NCBI RefSeq assembly: GCF_002846555.1
Contig: NZ_PJMS01000001.1
Coordinates: forward strand, 2,666,001 to 2,730,000
From: Aquimarina sp. MAR_2010_214
GTDB taxonomy: Bacteria > Bacteroidota > Bacteroidia > Flavobacteriales > Flavobacteriaceae
DNA: 64,000 nucleotides
Reading direction: 5' to 3'
Shown here: positions 47,825 to 57,933 of the stretch, piece by piece
How the letters are laid out: each line of letters starts with the position of its first letter
How positions within the stretch are numbered: the first letter of the stretch is position 1
Notes under the pieces: generated by a model
What the model was told of the DNA's origin: nothing
The model's input: the letters and a program-made list of their open reading frames with translations, nothing else
Database searches by the model: none
Position numbers and translations under genes: made by a program

Positions 47825-50500
47825 ATGACACGCAAACTCACTACTCCAAAAACCCATTGGATTTTATGTAGGAAATCATGGATAATGATTTTTACAGTAT
47901 TATTTTTTACAACTAATTTAACCTTTTCTAAAAACCATAACACATACTCAGAAATATCAAAAACAACTTACCTTTTTTCTTTAGATGAGTCTTCAGCTAC
48001 AGCCAAACCACTACAAGTGAGTGAACTGATAAATAAAGATTTATGGAACACTTTATTTCCATATCGTTTTGGTGCTAAAGACACAGGTAATGGCTGGGAA
48101 TTGGATCCTAAAGATGATTTTTACACATTTGATTCATTCATTGAAGCAATTAATAGGATGAGTAAGATTAAAGTGGTTTTTGAGAGAAGATGTGGTACGA
48201 ATGCTTATAGAGTTACCCGTACCGATAAAACCACAGGTGTATCAAAAGTGATTCGTACAGATGTAGATTTTGATGCTCCAAGAAATGCAGAAAAAGAAAT
48301 TGTTATAAATGAAGTAGATTATGGATCTTTTTTAGAAGAAGGTAATCTTGAAACCAGAAAAAGAGAAATTACTGCTTTTTTTGCAAATATTTCTCATGAA
48401 ACTACAGGAGGATGGGCAACTGCTCCCGGAGGACAATTCTCTTGGGGATTACATTTTCGCGAAGAACCCACAAATGCATCATATGCATATCCAGACACAA
48501 ACTATCCGCCAACTCCGGGTAAATCCTATAAAGGAAGAGGGCCTATACAATTATCCTATAATTATAATTACGGCCCTGCAAGCGAATTTATATTTGGAGA
48601 CAAGCAAATATTATTAGATAACCCAGAAAAAGTAATTGAAGATGCAGCTTTAGCTTTTCAGACTGCTATCTGGTTTTGGATGACACCACAATATCCTAAG
48701 CCATCTGCTCATGATGTAATGGTAAATAAATGGGTGCCTAATGAACTGGATAAAACAAAAAATAGAGTTCCAGGACTTGGTATGACTGTAAATATAATTA
48801 ATGGAGGTGTAGAATGTGGACAAGGGACAGAAAAGCCTCAAGTGTTAGATAGAATAGGATACTACGAAAGGTTTACAGAGATTTATCAAATAGGGACAGA
48901 TATGGATGGTGTTCATGATTTGTCAGACTGTGGATGTAAAGATATGTCTAAGTACGGAGGAGACTCTGCCGATTTAACAGCTGAACCATGTGCACAAAAA
49001 CCTCAAATTACGTTTACCTCTCCAAAAAATAACGAATTAATTGAGCAAGCTACTTTATCTGCGGTTTCAGTTTCTTTAACTATAGACGAAAAAGACACAA
49101 AATTGGTCAGTGCAACTACTTCTGTAGATAATCAAACTTTTGAAGGAGTTTCATTTAGTTGGACACCATCGAAGTATGCCAGTCATACATTAACTACTAC
49201 TGCAAAATTTGAAAATGGGACTACTGCTACTTCTTCTATTAAAGTTACTATTTGGGATGGAGTAAATCTGGATTGTCAAGAAGTTGCAGAGTGGAAAGAA
49301 ACAAGAATTTATAAAGACAAAGGTACTTTTGTAAAGTATAATAATAAAGTATATAAAAATAAGTGGTACGCTGATAGTAGTAATGTTCCTGGAAGTGATG
49401 GTGTATGGGAATTGGTGAAAGAATGTGGTGTGTCTAACGGTTCTGCTCCTGTTATAACATGGGAGTCACCTAGTAGTGGACAGGTTATAGAACAAAATGA
49501 ACTTTCAGCAATTACCTTAAAAGCTAGTGCTACCGATGCCGATGGTACAGTGCAATCTTTTGTATTTAAGTATAATGGTGCAGATATTAGTGCTACTTCT
49601 ACGGGAAATAACTATTCTGCTAGTTTTACTCCAACAGCATTTGGAGAGATTACCATTACGGCAGTTGCTACAGATAATGAAAATAAAACTTCAGAAAAAA
49701 TAATTTCTTTTACTGTCAAAGAAAAAACGATTGGAGGAAATAATAATGCTCCTACTGTAAGTATAACTTCTCCGGGAGATAATACCTCTTTTGAAGCTGG
49801 AACCTCTGTTTCTATAACTGTAGATGCGTCTGATAATGACGGCACGATTGCAAAAGTAGAATTCTTTAATAATGGTAGTAAAATAGGAGAAAATAACTCT
49901 AGTCCTTTTAGTTATACACTCGAAAACGTTGTAGCAGGGAATTACTCTTTAACGGCAAAAGCAACAGATAACCAAGGGGCGTCTTCAACTTCTACTGCGG
50001 TAAAAATTACCGTAACTAGTGGTGGAGGAAGTGGTAATTGTGTAGATATACAACAATATGTTGCAGGTACTTCTTATGGGTTAAATGATGAGGTGGTAAA
50101 TGAAGGAGAAAAATTTAGTTGTGATATCCCTGGTTGGTGTTCATCTACTGCAGCATGGGCATATGCTCCTGGTACTGGAGCTCACTGGCAAATGGCTTGG
50201 ACAAAAACCGGAGCTTGTGGTAAAAATAATTTGCAAGTAGGAGCAAAAGGGTATACCGTGTATCCTACTGTAACGAAAGATATTGTGAATCTTACAATAC
50301 ATACAAAAAACAGATCCTTGATACGTATAGGCCTGTATGATTTTTCTGGGAAATTAATGTACTCACAAACTTTTAGCGAGTTACAAAAAAATACCAAAAA
50401 AATGTTTTCTCAAGATGTATCACATCTTAAAAATGGGCTTTATGTATTCAAAATTCAAGTAGATAAGAATATTTACTTTGAAAAAATCCTAAAGAAATAA
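47825..50500 (+). CDS. Multimodular GH19 chitinase with Ig-like and CBM5/12-like modules, T9SS-sorted
   Basis: 891 residues. Signal/TM region ~17-36; GH19 domain ~60-370 with ISHETTGGW (Glu192) and LHFREE (second acid probably Glu214), plus AFQTAIWFWMTP, the GH19 signature. Then Ig-like (~395-478), CBM5/12-like (~483-535), two Ig-like (~540-730), a 60-residue CBM with IPGWCSS and YAPGTGAHW (~739-798), and a T9SS type A sorting domain (~808-891). It hydrolyses chitin outside the cell. Followed by a hairpin. Confidence 0.93.
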   Translation: MTRKLTTPKTHWILCRKSWIMIFTVLFFTTNLTFSKNHNTYSEISKTTYLFSLDESSATAKPLQVSELINKDLWNTLFPYRFGAKDTGNGWELDPKDDFYTFDSFIEAINRMSKIKVVFERRCGTNAYRVTRTDKTTGVSKVIRTDVDFDAPRNAEKEIVINEVDYGSFLEEGNLETRKREITAFFANISHETTGGWATAPGGQFSWGLHFREEPTNASYAYPDTNYPPTPGKSYKGRGPIQLSYNYNYGPASEFIFGDKQILLDNPEKVIEDAALAFQTAIWFWMTPQYPKPSAHDVMVNKWVPNELDKTKNRVPGLGMTVNIINGGVECGQGTEKPQVLDRIGYYERFTEIYQIGTDMDGVHDLSDCGCKDMSKYGGDSADLTAEPCAQKPQITFTSPKNNELIEQATLSAVSVSLTIDEKDTKLVSATTSVDNQTFEGVSFSWTPSKYASHTLTTTAKFENGTTATSSIKVTIWDGVNLDCQEVAEWKETRIYKDKGTFVKYNNKVYKNKWYADSSNVPGSDGVWELVKECGVSNGSAPVITWESPSSGQVIEQNELSAITLKASATDADGTVQSFVFKYNGADISATSTGNNYSASFTPTAFGEITITAVATDNENKTSEKIISFTVKEKTIGGNNNAPTVSITSPGDNTSFEAGTSVSITVDASDNDGTIAKVEFFNNGSKIGENNSSPFSYTLENVVAGNYSLTAKATDNQGASSTSTAVKITVTSGGGSGNCVDIQQYVAGTSYGLNDEVVNEGEKFSCDIPGWCSSTAAWAYAPGTGAHWQMAWTKTGACGKNNLQVGAKGYTVYPTVTKDIVNLTIHTKNRSLIRIGLYDFSGKLMYSQTFSELQKNTKKMFSQDVSHLKNGLYVFKIQVDKNIYFEKILKK
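50039..50218 (+). repeat. 180-bp CBM module copy 1
   Basis: Encodes the Cys-to-Cys chitin-binding-like module (YVAGTSY ... GWCSS ... YAPGTGAHW). It has the same 180-bp length as copies at 57263, 58882 and 59656, but is the most divergent in sequence. Confidence 0.7.
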
Positions 50501-50522
50501 ATCTTCTTTAAAACCTCTTTTT

Positions 50523-50555
50523 AGGGTAGTTGAAACATAAAATTTCGACTACCCT
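50523..50555 (+). terminator. Hairpin after GH19 chitinase gene
   Basis: AGGGTAGT-GAAA pairs with TTTC-ACTACCCT across about 7 nt, 22 bp after the stop. The T run is weak. Confidence 0.55.
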
Positions 50556-50604
50556 GAATGAGTGGTGTTTTGCAAATTCAAAAAATTAATTAATTACACA
50601 CGTC

Positions 50605-53220
50605 ATGAAAAAAATCTTTATCTTTTTTAGTGCTTTTTTTTGTGCTCTGTTGATGCAGGCACAATACAATTTTCCTACCTGTTCTGTAGAGTGGGATGCA
50701 AGTAAAGTTCCTTATAAACAAGGACAAGAAGTTTCTTATAATAATATTAATTATAAGTGTAAATATTACACCAATGATGCTCCAGGTGCTGGTTCATGGG
50801 AGCTAATAGGTCCATGTGGTGATGGAGGATTGGGGCCAGATTTTTCTGGTAAACAACGTATTATTGGGTATTTGCCTACATGGGTTGCCGATTATGATAT
50901 CAAAAATAAATTCAACCCAGAGGTAGTGACACATTTAAACATTTCTTTTTTAATGTTTAAACAAAACAATAACGATTATAATAGTGCAAATTTTGCTTCT
51001 GTATCTTTTGATGAATTTCAATCTAGAAAAGTAGATTCTGTTCTTAATGATTTGGGAGTTCTTAAAAAAGCTAAAGCCAAAGGAGTAAAAGTCTCTGTTG
51101 CATTAGGAGGAGCCACTGATTATGCGTTTTTGTGGTTAATGACTAAGTACCAAAATAACGATAGCAAATTGGATGAAATAGCAACATTAATAGCTAACTA
51201 TGTAACTCAAAATGACCTGGATGGTGTTGATTTAGATATGGAATGTTGGTGGAAAGACGCAGCTATTAGTGGGACTTCTGATCAAGGAGGAAGAGTAAGA
51301 GGAAGCAAATGGGGAGATGCTGATAAAGGACCTCACCCTGCCGGTGTTGGATTAAAAAAATTAAGCCAGAAACTAAGAGCCAAAATACCTAATAAATTAA
51401 TTACAGCTGCCGTATTCGGAACATCTTGGTATGGAAATAACTATGATGGTGGTATGGCTGACTATATGGATTGGATTGGTCTTATGTCTTACGACTTTAC
51501 AGGATCTTGGGATAAATCACCAGAAGGACCGCACTCTTCTCTTTATAAAGTAGAACAAGGAACTTATTCAGGACAAACTGCAGATAATCCTATTTATTCT
51601 GCACAAGATGCATTAGAATATTGGATGGGATTTGCTCCTCCGGCATGGAATCATACAGGAGGTTTTAATGTGCCAAAAGCAAAATTGGCGTTTGGATTAC
51701 CTGTTTATGGGTATGATTTTTCTGAAAAGAAACCTAATGGAGGTAACGGAGCCAAATTTGTTCCTTATAAGGATATCATAAAAGATTATGCTGACGCAGC
51801 CACAAGTTACGATCCTAAAGATGCTAAAAAACTAAGAGGGTACATAGGGAAAGATGGAAAAAAGATATATTATAATACTCCAAAATTAGCTGCCGAAAAA
51901 ATTAAGTATTCTAAGCAATATGGCCATCAAGGGTTGATTGTATGGGAGCTGACACAAGATGCCGATTATAATTCGTCTTCAAGTATTCTTAAAGCCGTAA
52001 ATGAAGCCGCAGGAAATACCAATCCTATAAACAATTCACCAACAGTGGTATGGGAAGCCCCTACCAATGGACAAATTATCGAATTAACCGAATTGTCTCC
52101 AATTACATTGAAAGCTAGCGCTACAGATTCTGATGGAACTATTCAGTCTTTTACGTTTAAGCATAATACCACTAACATTAGTGCTACGGCAAATGGAAGT
52201 AATTATACTGCTAGTTTTACTCCAGCAGCTTTTGGTGAAGTAACATTGATAGCTTCTGCGACGGATAATAAAAATGCAACTTCAGAAAAAACAATTGTTT
52301 TTACGGTAAAAGAAAAAGTAGTAGGAGGTAATACACCTCCATCAATAACTATGGCAGAACCAAAAAATTCTGATGTTATTGAGCAAACAGCACTGTCATC
52401 AATTCAGTTAAAAGCTACTGTAACAGATGATAATCAGGTTGGTTCTGTTAAGTTTATTGTAAATAATGTTGAAATTACTCCGTCTGCAAATGGTACTCAA
52501 TATACTACAGACTGGACTCCGTCTGCATTTGGTGATGTATCATATAAAATTGTGGCTACAGATGATCAAGGATTATCTGCAGAAACAACAATTATGTTTA
52601 CAGTAAAAGAAAAAGTCTCAGGAGGAAACTGTGATGGAGTTGCAGAATGGAAAGCTGATCAGGTATATGCGACAGCAGGACAAAAAGTAAGCTATAATGG
52701 TAATATCTATACCAATAAGTGGTGGACAAAAGGGGAAACTCCGGGAAGTAGTTCTGTATGGGAATTTGTTTCTAGTTGTGATGGAGGACCCGGACAAGGA
52801 ACTGACTTTTGTGGTTTCTCACAATGGGTAGCATCTATTGCTTATAATAGTGGAGATCAAATATACCATAGCCAAAAGATTTATAAAGCCAAATGGTGGA
52901 CAGAAGGAGATACTCCTGGTAGTAGTTCTGTATGGGGATTTGTATCAGATTGTGCTAAAAACAATACAAATACATCTTCGGTTGCATTTCAAACATTGGT
53001 AGATGATGTTATAAAATATAAGATAGAAGTTTCAGAAGTATCATGGGTAAGAATAGATATATATGATATCTATGGTAAATTAATGGACACGAAATCTTTA
53101 AAAGAGTATAACGGAAGTAGAGACTTTACACAGGATTTATCTACTCTGAAAAGCGGAATTTATATCTATAAGATTAATATAGGTGGAGAAGTAATCACCA
53201 AAAAAATAATTAAAAAGTAG
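50605..53220 (+). CDS. GH18 chitinase with CBM5/12 and Ig-like modules, T9SS-sorted
   Basis: 871 residues. Signal peptide ending MQAQ; CBM5/12 (~26-72); GH18 (~85-455) with catalytic DGVDLDME (Asp206, Asp209, Asp211, Glu213) and the LMSYDFTGSWD loop; two Ig-like modules (~477-665); two CBM5/12 (~674-783) of the NKWWTKGETPGSSSVW type; T9SS sorting domain (~790-871) ending EVITKKIIKK. It endo- or exo-hydrolyses chitin at the cell surface or outside. Next to the GH19 gene. Confidence 0.94.
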   Translation: MKKIFIFFSAFFCALLMQAQYNFPTCSVEWDASKVPYKQGQEVSYNNINYKCKYYTNDAPGAGSWELIGPCGDGGLGPDFSGKQRIIGYLPTWVADYDIKNKFNPEVVTHLNISFLMFKQNNNDYNSANFASVSFDEFQSRKVDSVLNDLGVLKKAKAKGVKVSVALGGATDYAFLWLMTKYQNNDSKLDEIATLIANYVTQNDLDGVDLDMECWWKDAAISGTSDQGGRVRGSKWGDADKGPHPAGVGLKKLSQKLRAKIPNKLITAAVFGTSWYGNNYDGGMADYMDWIGLMSYDFTGSWDKSPEGPHSSLYKVEQGTYSGQTADNPIYSAQDALEYWMGFAPPAWNHTGGFNVPKAKLAFGLPVYGYDFSEKKPNGGNGAKFVPYKDIIKDYADAATSYDPKDAKKLRGYIGKDGKKIYYNTPKLAAEKIKYSKQYGHQGLIVWELTQDADYNSSSSILKAVNEAAGNTNPINNSPTVVWEAPTNGQIIELTELSPITLKASATDSDGTIQSFTFKHNTTNISATANGSNYTASFTPAAFGEVTLIASATDNKNATSEKTIVFTVKEKVVGGNTPPSITMAEPKNSDVIEQTALSSIQLKATVTDDNQVGSVKFIVNNVEITPSANGTQYTTDWTPSAFGDVSYKIVATDDQGLSAETTIMFTVKEKVSGGNCDGVAEWKADQVYATAGQKVSYNGNIYTNKWWTKGETPGSSSVWEFVSSCDGGPGQGTDFCGFSQWVASIAYNSGDQIYHSQKIYKAKWWTEGDTPGSSSVWGFVSDCAKNNTNTSSVAFQTLVDDVIKYKIEVSEVSWVRIDIYDIYGKLMDTKSLKEYNGSRDFTQDLSTLKSGIYIYKINIGGEVITKKIIKK

Positions 53221-53269
53221 ATTCTAAATTTTGCAAAGAATCTAAACAATGTATTGAATAATGAGGGAT

Positions 53270-53355
53270 TGTCAAATTAAGGGTCTTGAAGCATTGATTT
53301 GCTAACACAAGCTCAACGATTTTTATCAACGTATTTTTAAGGCCCTGATTTGACA
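53270..53355 (+). repeat. Long imperfect inverted repeat upstream of a 30-codon ORF
   Basis: TGTCAAATTAAGGGTCTT (53270-53287) pairs, with a bulge and a few mismatches, with AAGGCCCTGATTTGACA (53339-53355). Reason unknown; it could be a leader structure for the small ORF at 53391. Confidence 0.5.
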
Positions 53356-53390
53356 GGTTGATAGTAATATAAACTCCTAACCTCATTGTT

Positions 53391-53483
53391 ATGAAAACAA
53401 CAGTTCGATTTATTGCAAATGTAACTGGCAATAAAAATGAAGATGTAGTTAGAAAATACGGTACTAAACGGTATGCCGATTAA
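53391..53483 (+). CDS. Possible 30-residue small protein
   Basis: ATG at 53391, TAA at 53481. The product MKTTVRFIANVTGNKNEDVV and a basic tail (RKYGTKRYAD) is small and soluble. It is followed 48 bp later by a strong terminator and preceded by a long hairpin, so it looks like an independent transcript rather than noise. Function unknown. Confidence 0.35.
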   Translation: MKTTVRFIANVTGNKNEDVVRKYGTKRYAD

Positions 53484-53530
53484 ATTTTGTTTGTTATGTT
53501 ATGATAGATGACATCATCTATACATACTAA

Positions 53531-53562
53531 AGATCCGGGGTGTGTTCCCGGATCTTTTTTTT
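53531..53562 (+). terminator. Strong intrinsic terminator
   Basis: AGATCCGGG and CCCGGATCT pair across 7 nt, then eight T. It closes the region between the GH18 gene or small ORF and the convergent LytTR gene. Confidence 0.9.
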
Positions 53563-53565
53563 GAT

Positions 53566-54276
53566 TTAAATAGTAACTCCATCTATAATTTTACCTTTAA
53601 CCTTCTTTATATAATTTCTTCCTATGGGAAGTAATTTATCATCGATTTCGATACAATTTTTATCAATTGCTTTAATTTTATTAATTGCGATAGTATATGA
53701 TCTATGGATTCTTATAAAAAGGTATTCTGGTAGTAATTTGGTAATTGCAGATAGATTATAATGCGTTACATAATCTTTATGGTTTGTTTTTACGATAACA
53801 TAATCTTTAAGACTTTTTATATATAAAATATCTTCAAAATAGATTTTTATCATTTTCTTATCGACTTTAATAAAAATATGATCTTCTAATTGAGATGTAT
53901 GCGATGGCTTATTTGTATTATTTAATGTTCTGGATATTTTATGTAAAGATTTTACCAATCTCTTTAGAGAAATTGGTTTTATTAAATAGTCGATGACACC
54001 TAGTTCAAATCCTTGTACGGCATACTCTTCATAAGAAGAAGTTATAATAATGAGAGGAGGATTGTCTATGCTTTTAATAAACTCTAACCCATTAACCATG
54101 GGCATGTAAATGTCAACAAAAATTAGATCAACCGAATTTTTATGAATAAAATCAAATGCATCAACAGCATTATTGCAGCAGAAAGCTACCTCAAAATGTT
54201 CAAAATATTCTAAGTGTTTTTTTAAAATGTTGATCGCCAATGGGTCATCGTCAACAAGTAAACATTTTACTTTCAT
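53566..54276 (-). CDS. Orphan LytTR-family response regulator
   Basis: 236 residues. Receiver with LLVDDDPLAINIL and Asp55 in IFVDIYMPMVNG; LytTR DNA-binding domain (~130-235) with FIKVDKKMIKIYFEDILYIK and RIHRSYTIAINKIKAI. It is very similar in layout to the regulator at 41162, but no LytS kinase adjoins it. It lies between chitinase genes, divergent from the one at 54617, so a role in chitinase control is likely. Confidence 0.92.
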   Translation of the reverse strand: MKVKCLLVDDDPLAINILKKHLEYFEHFEVAFCCNNAVDAFDFIHKNSVDLIFVDIYMPMVNGLEFIKSIDNPPLIIITSSYEEYAVQGFELGVIDYLIKPISLKRLVKSLHKISRTLNNTNKPSHTSQLEDHIFIKVDKKMIKIYFEDILYIKSLKDYVIVKTNHKDYVTHYNLSAITKLLPEYLFIRIHRSYTIAINKIKAIDKNCIEIDDKLLPIGRNYIKKVKGKIIDGVTI

Positions 54277-54616
54277 TCTATAAGTTTTTTAGCAGTTATT
54301 TTATGGGCAAATAGTGGTTTTTATTCTTTTTACTTATAAATATATCATACTTTCTATTTGGGTATGTAACCAGATTTATTCTTTTTTATTGTTTCCTTTT
54401 ATAATAGCTTTTATATAATAACCTCTTTTTCCTATAGAAATTATAGAATATATTCAATATGCAGCTTATTCCTGTTTTCCTTCCGAAAATCTACATTTTT
54501 ATGTCATTCAGCTAATTAGTTTTTTTAAACTGCCAGTTATTTCTACTTTTTCATTGAAAACTAAAACGTTTTCGATAGTAATAACACAAACCATTTATAA
54601 CTTAAGGTAAAAAATT
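54277..54616. other. Divergent control region between LytTR regulator and GH18 gene
   Basis: 340 bp without a gene. A/T rich, with AAAACGTTTTC at 54563-54573 as a short palindrome. Promoters of both genes must lie here; I cannot place them with confidence. Confidence 0.4.
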
Positions 54617-57600
54617 ATGAGAAAATTAAACCAAATTTTTAAAGTCTGGTGCTTTCAAAAATTGTATTTGAAAGTGTCTTTGCTTTTAACTTTCATGTGT
54701 ATTTCAAGCACAGCTTTTGCGCAAGTAAATACAGGAGGAAATGCAACTACAGCTGATCACCAAAAACAGGTTATAGGATATATTACAAACTGGGATGCTT
54801 GGAAAAACAGTAAGGCAGGAGTACCTGAGGCGGGAGCTCTAACACATTTAAATATTGATTATTCTAAATATACTATTCTGAATTTTTCGTTTTTTGGAGT
54901 AGCTCGTGATGGTTCTTTACATAGTGGAGATCACAGGAATAAAAAAATCTATCAAGAAGGTGTGACTCAAGAACCTGCAGATTTATTCTATACAGATTTG
55001 TATAGTAGTTGGGATCTACATCTTTTATTCGGAGAGTTAGAATATGTAAATTATGTAAATGAAGACATAAAAAAACGTGCAGAAGCTCAAGGATTTCAGG
55101 TAGAAGTAGGAGCTAGCACTTGGACACACCCAGTTTGGGGATTAAGTGGAGGATTACCTTTACCTCTTAAAAAAGAAAACGGAGCTCTAGGGTTATTAGA
55201 TCTTGCACACCAAAAAGGAGTGAAAGTGATGGCCTCTATTGGTGGATGGAGTATGTGTAAGCATTTTCCTGAAATGGCTGCCGATCCGGTAAAAAAAGCC
55301 AAGTTTATAGAAGATTGTAAAAAATTAATTTCTATAGGGTTTGATGGAATTGATCTGGATTGGGAATATCCAGGACCTTATTCAGGAATGAATTTTACAG
55401 GTACACAGGCGGATTTTGCAAATTTCGAATCACTGGTACAAGACATACGTACTGCGATTGGTGCTGATAAATTAATTACTGCTGCAATGTCTGCAGATCC
55501 AAGAAAATTAGAAGCATTCGACTGGTCAAAATTGGCTGGAAGTATGGATTACTTTAATATGATGACTTACGATTTTAATGGAGGTTGGTCTAATAAAGCA
55601 GGACATAATGCACCAGTATATCCATATACAGATGCAGAAGTTTCTTTCTTTAACTGGCAATCTACTTTACAAAAATTAGTAGAGAAGGGTGTTCCTAAAA
55701 GTAAAATATGTTTTGGAGCTCCTTTTTATGGAAGAGGAGTTATTACCGAAGGAAATGCAGATCTTAATGTGAAAACAATAAAAAGAGCAGAAACGGTACA
55801 ACCTGACGGACCTATACAAACAGCAGCAGATTACACAAACTGGCCAAAAGATGTATATGATGGTACACCAAATCATTTCTTTATTAAACAAAAAGCATTA
55901 GCACCAAATAGCGGATGGACAAGAAAGTGGGATGACGAAGCTAAAGTTCCTTATCTGGTAAATGGTAAATATTTTTTAAGCTATGATGATGAAGAATCTG
56001 TAGGAATAAAAGCTCAATTTATTAATGATAATGAATTAGGAGGTACTATTATTTGGACCGTTTATGGCGATCTTGAATTTGGAGGTACAGCAACTTCTTT
56101 TGGTAGAAAACTTAAAAGATGGTCAAATGTGAAATCTCCTTTAGTTAACAAAATGAATGAAGTGTTCGCTAATGGATCTACAGGGGGTAACAAGTTGCCA
56201 ATAGTAGCCATTACAGCTCCTAATAATAACGATTCTTTTAATGAAGGAGCTACTATTGTAGTAAAAGCAGATGCATCAGACCCTGATGCTGATGGTAGTA
56301 TTACAAAAGTTGAATTTTATAATGGGACTACTAAACTTGGAGAAGACACTACCGCACCATATGAGTACTCATGGACAAATGTTGTTGCAGGTAGCTATAC
56401 AATTACAGCTAAAGCTACAGATAATAAAAATGGAAGTACTATTTCTGCAGCAGTTTCGATATCTGTAATAGGAGATACAACAAATACACCACCTGTGGTG
56501 AATATAACAGCACCAGCTAATAATGCAACTTTTACAGCAGGAGCTACTATTGTAGTAAAAGCAGATGCGTCAGATCCTGATGCAGATGGTAGCATTACAA
56601 AAGTTGAGTTTTATAATGGTACAACTCTACTAGGAGAAGATACTACTGCACCATATGAATATTCATGGGCAAATGTTGCTAAAGGAAATTATACATTAAC
56701 AGCTAAAGCAACAGATAATAAAAATGCTGAAACAACATCTTCTTCTATTGCTGTAGTTGTAAATGGTGGTACTGTAGATAATTGTAGTAGTTTTCCAACA
56801 TGGTCTGCCTCAGATGTATATACAGCAGGTAAAGATGTAAAATATAATAATGTACAATACCAAGCTAAATGGTGGACACAAAACCAAAACCCAGAAACAA
56901 ATTCAAACGCTGGTGGAGTATGGAAAAAGATAGGGCCTTGTGATAATAGTGGAGGAGGAGATAATGTTCCTCCAACAGCGAGTATTACAGCTCCAGCTAA
57001 TAATGCATCATTTGTAGAAGGAACTGCTGTAGCTATAACAGCAGATGCTAGTGATAGTGGATCGGTTACAAAGGTTGAATTCTATAATGGTACAACGCTA
57101 CTAGGAGAAGATACTACTGCACCATATGAATATTCTTGGACAAATGTTGCTGTAGGTACATATACAATAACTGCAAAAGCAACAGATAATGAAGGTGCAA
57201 ATACGACTTCTACAGCGATATCAATTAAAATCACTAAAAAAGTTGGTGGAGGAAATAATAATTGCCAAGGAGTTTCACAATATGTTGCGGGTACTTCATA
57301 TAACAAAGATCAGGAAGTACAAAATGAAGGTGAAAAATTTAAATGTAACATCCCTGGTTGGTGTTCTTCTGCTTCAGCATGGGCGTATGCACCGGGTACC
57401 GGAGCACACTGGCAAGATGCTTGGTCAAAGACAGGAGACTGTACAGGTACAGCAAGAAATTCTAAGGTTAAAGTATTTCCGAATCCTGCTGAAAATGGTA
57501 TCATAAATGTGATGATAAATTCTAGAAAGTCTAACTCTGATTTTAGATTTGAAGTACATTCTCTTAGCGGAGCTACATTATTAGATTTTAAAAATAATGT

Positions 57601-57718
57601 GATGAATGGAGAGAATGGTAAAACATTTGATATCAGTCCTTTAAAATCTGGCCTGTATTTATATACTATTACTATAGGAAAAGAAAAGGAATATGGTAAG
57701 ATGAAAGTGTCAAATTAA
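54617..57718 (+). CDS. Large GH18 chitinase with Ig-like and CBM modules, T9SS-sorted
   Basis: 1033 residues. Signal peptide to ~36 (STAFAQ); GH18 ~50-510 with ASIGGWSM and catalytic FDGIDLDWEY (Asp243, Asp246, Asp248, Glu250), and MMTYDFNGGWS; Ig-like repeats (~530-620, 627-718), CBM5/12 (~722-776), Ig-like (~785-873), 60-residue CBM with IPGWCSS (~880-940), T9SS domain (~945-1033). The insertion after TDLYSSWDLHLLF is unusual within the barrel. Secreted chitin hydrolase, with its own terminator. Confidence 0.94.
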   Translation: MRKLNQIFKVWCFQKLYLKVSLLLTFMCISSTAFAQVNTGGNATTADHQKQVIGYITNWDAWKNSKAGVPEAGALTHLNIDYSKYTILNFSFFGVARDGSLHSGDHRNKKIYQEGVTQEPADLFYTDLYSSWDLHLLFGELEYVNYVNEDIKKRAEAQGFQVEVGASTWTHPVWGLSGGLPLPLKKENGALGLLDLAHQKGVKVMASIGGWSMCKHFPEMAADPVKKAKFIEDCKKLISIGFDGIDLDWEYPGPYSGMNFTGTQADFANFESLVQDIRTAIGADKLITAAMSADPRKLEAFDWSKLAGSMDYFNMMTYDFNGGWSNKAGHNAPVYPYTDAEVSFFNWQSTLQKLVEKGVPKSKICFGAPFYGRGVITEGNADLNVKTIKRAETVQPDGPIQTAADYTNWPKDVYDGTPNHFFIKQKALAPNSGWTRKWDDEAKVPYLVNGKYFLSYDDEESVGIKAQFINDNELGGTIIWTVYGDLEFGGTATSFGRKLKRWSNVKSPLVNKMNEVFANGSTGGNKLPIVAITAPNNNDSFNEGATIVVKADASDPDADGSITKVEFYNGTTKLGEDTTAPYEYSWTNVVAGSYTITAKATDNKNGSTISAAVSISVIGDTTNTPPVVNITAPANNATFTAGATIVVKADASDPDADGSITKVEFYNGTTLLGEDTTAPYEYSWANVAKGNYTLTAKATDNKNAETTSSSIAVVVNGGTVDNCSSFPTWSASDVYTAGKDVKYNNVQYQAKWWTQNQNPETNSNAGGVWKKIGPCDNSGGGDNVPPTASITAPANNASFVEGTAVAITADASDSGSVTKVEFYNGTTLLGEDTTAPYEYSWTNVAVGTYTITAKATDNEGANTTSTAISIKITKKVGGGNNNCQGVSQYVAGTSYNKDQEVQNEGEKFKCNIPGWCSSASAWAYAPGTGAHWQDAWSKTGDCTGTARNSKVKVFPNPAENGIINVMINSRKSNSDFRFEVHSLSGATLLDFKNNVMNGENGKTFDISPLKSGLYLYTITIGKEKEYGKMKVSN
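57263..57442 (+). repeat. 180-bp CBM module copy 2
   Basis: Cys-to-Cys chitin-binding-like module, nearly identical in DNA to the copies at 58882 and 59656 in the next gene. Confidence 0.8.
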
Positions 57719-57735
57719 TTTAAAATAGTTTTTGA

Positions 57736-57772
57736 AACCATAAAAGGGTCTTTCTTTTACCCTTTTATGGTT
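57736..57772 (+). terminator. Hairpin terminator after GH18 gene
   Basis: A 14-bp perfect stem AACCATAAAAGGGT / ACCCTTTTATGGTT with a 9-nt loop. Weak T run follows. Confidence 0.7.
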
Positions 57773-57933
57773 ACTATTAAGAATTCTACTACATAAATTA
57801 CGATTACAGATTTTTGAAGGGTTGAATAGAATACTATCTATCAACCTATTTTGCGTTTTGATATTTTTGAATTTCAAACTCGTCAATTCGAGTACTTGAA
57901 TACTTCGATGTAACTTTTAAATACACTAAAATT

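Noticed and set aside
53210..53431. Minus-strand 73-codon ORF
   Set aside because: It overlaps the hairpin and small plus-strand ORF, has no family resemblance and no start context; probably a shadow.
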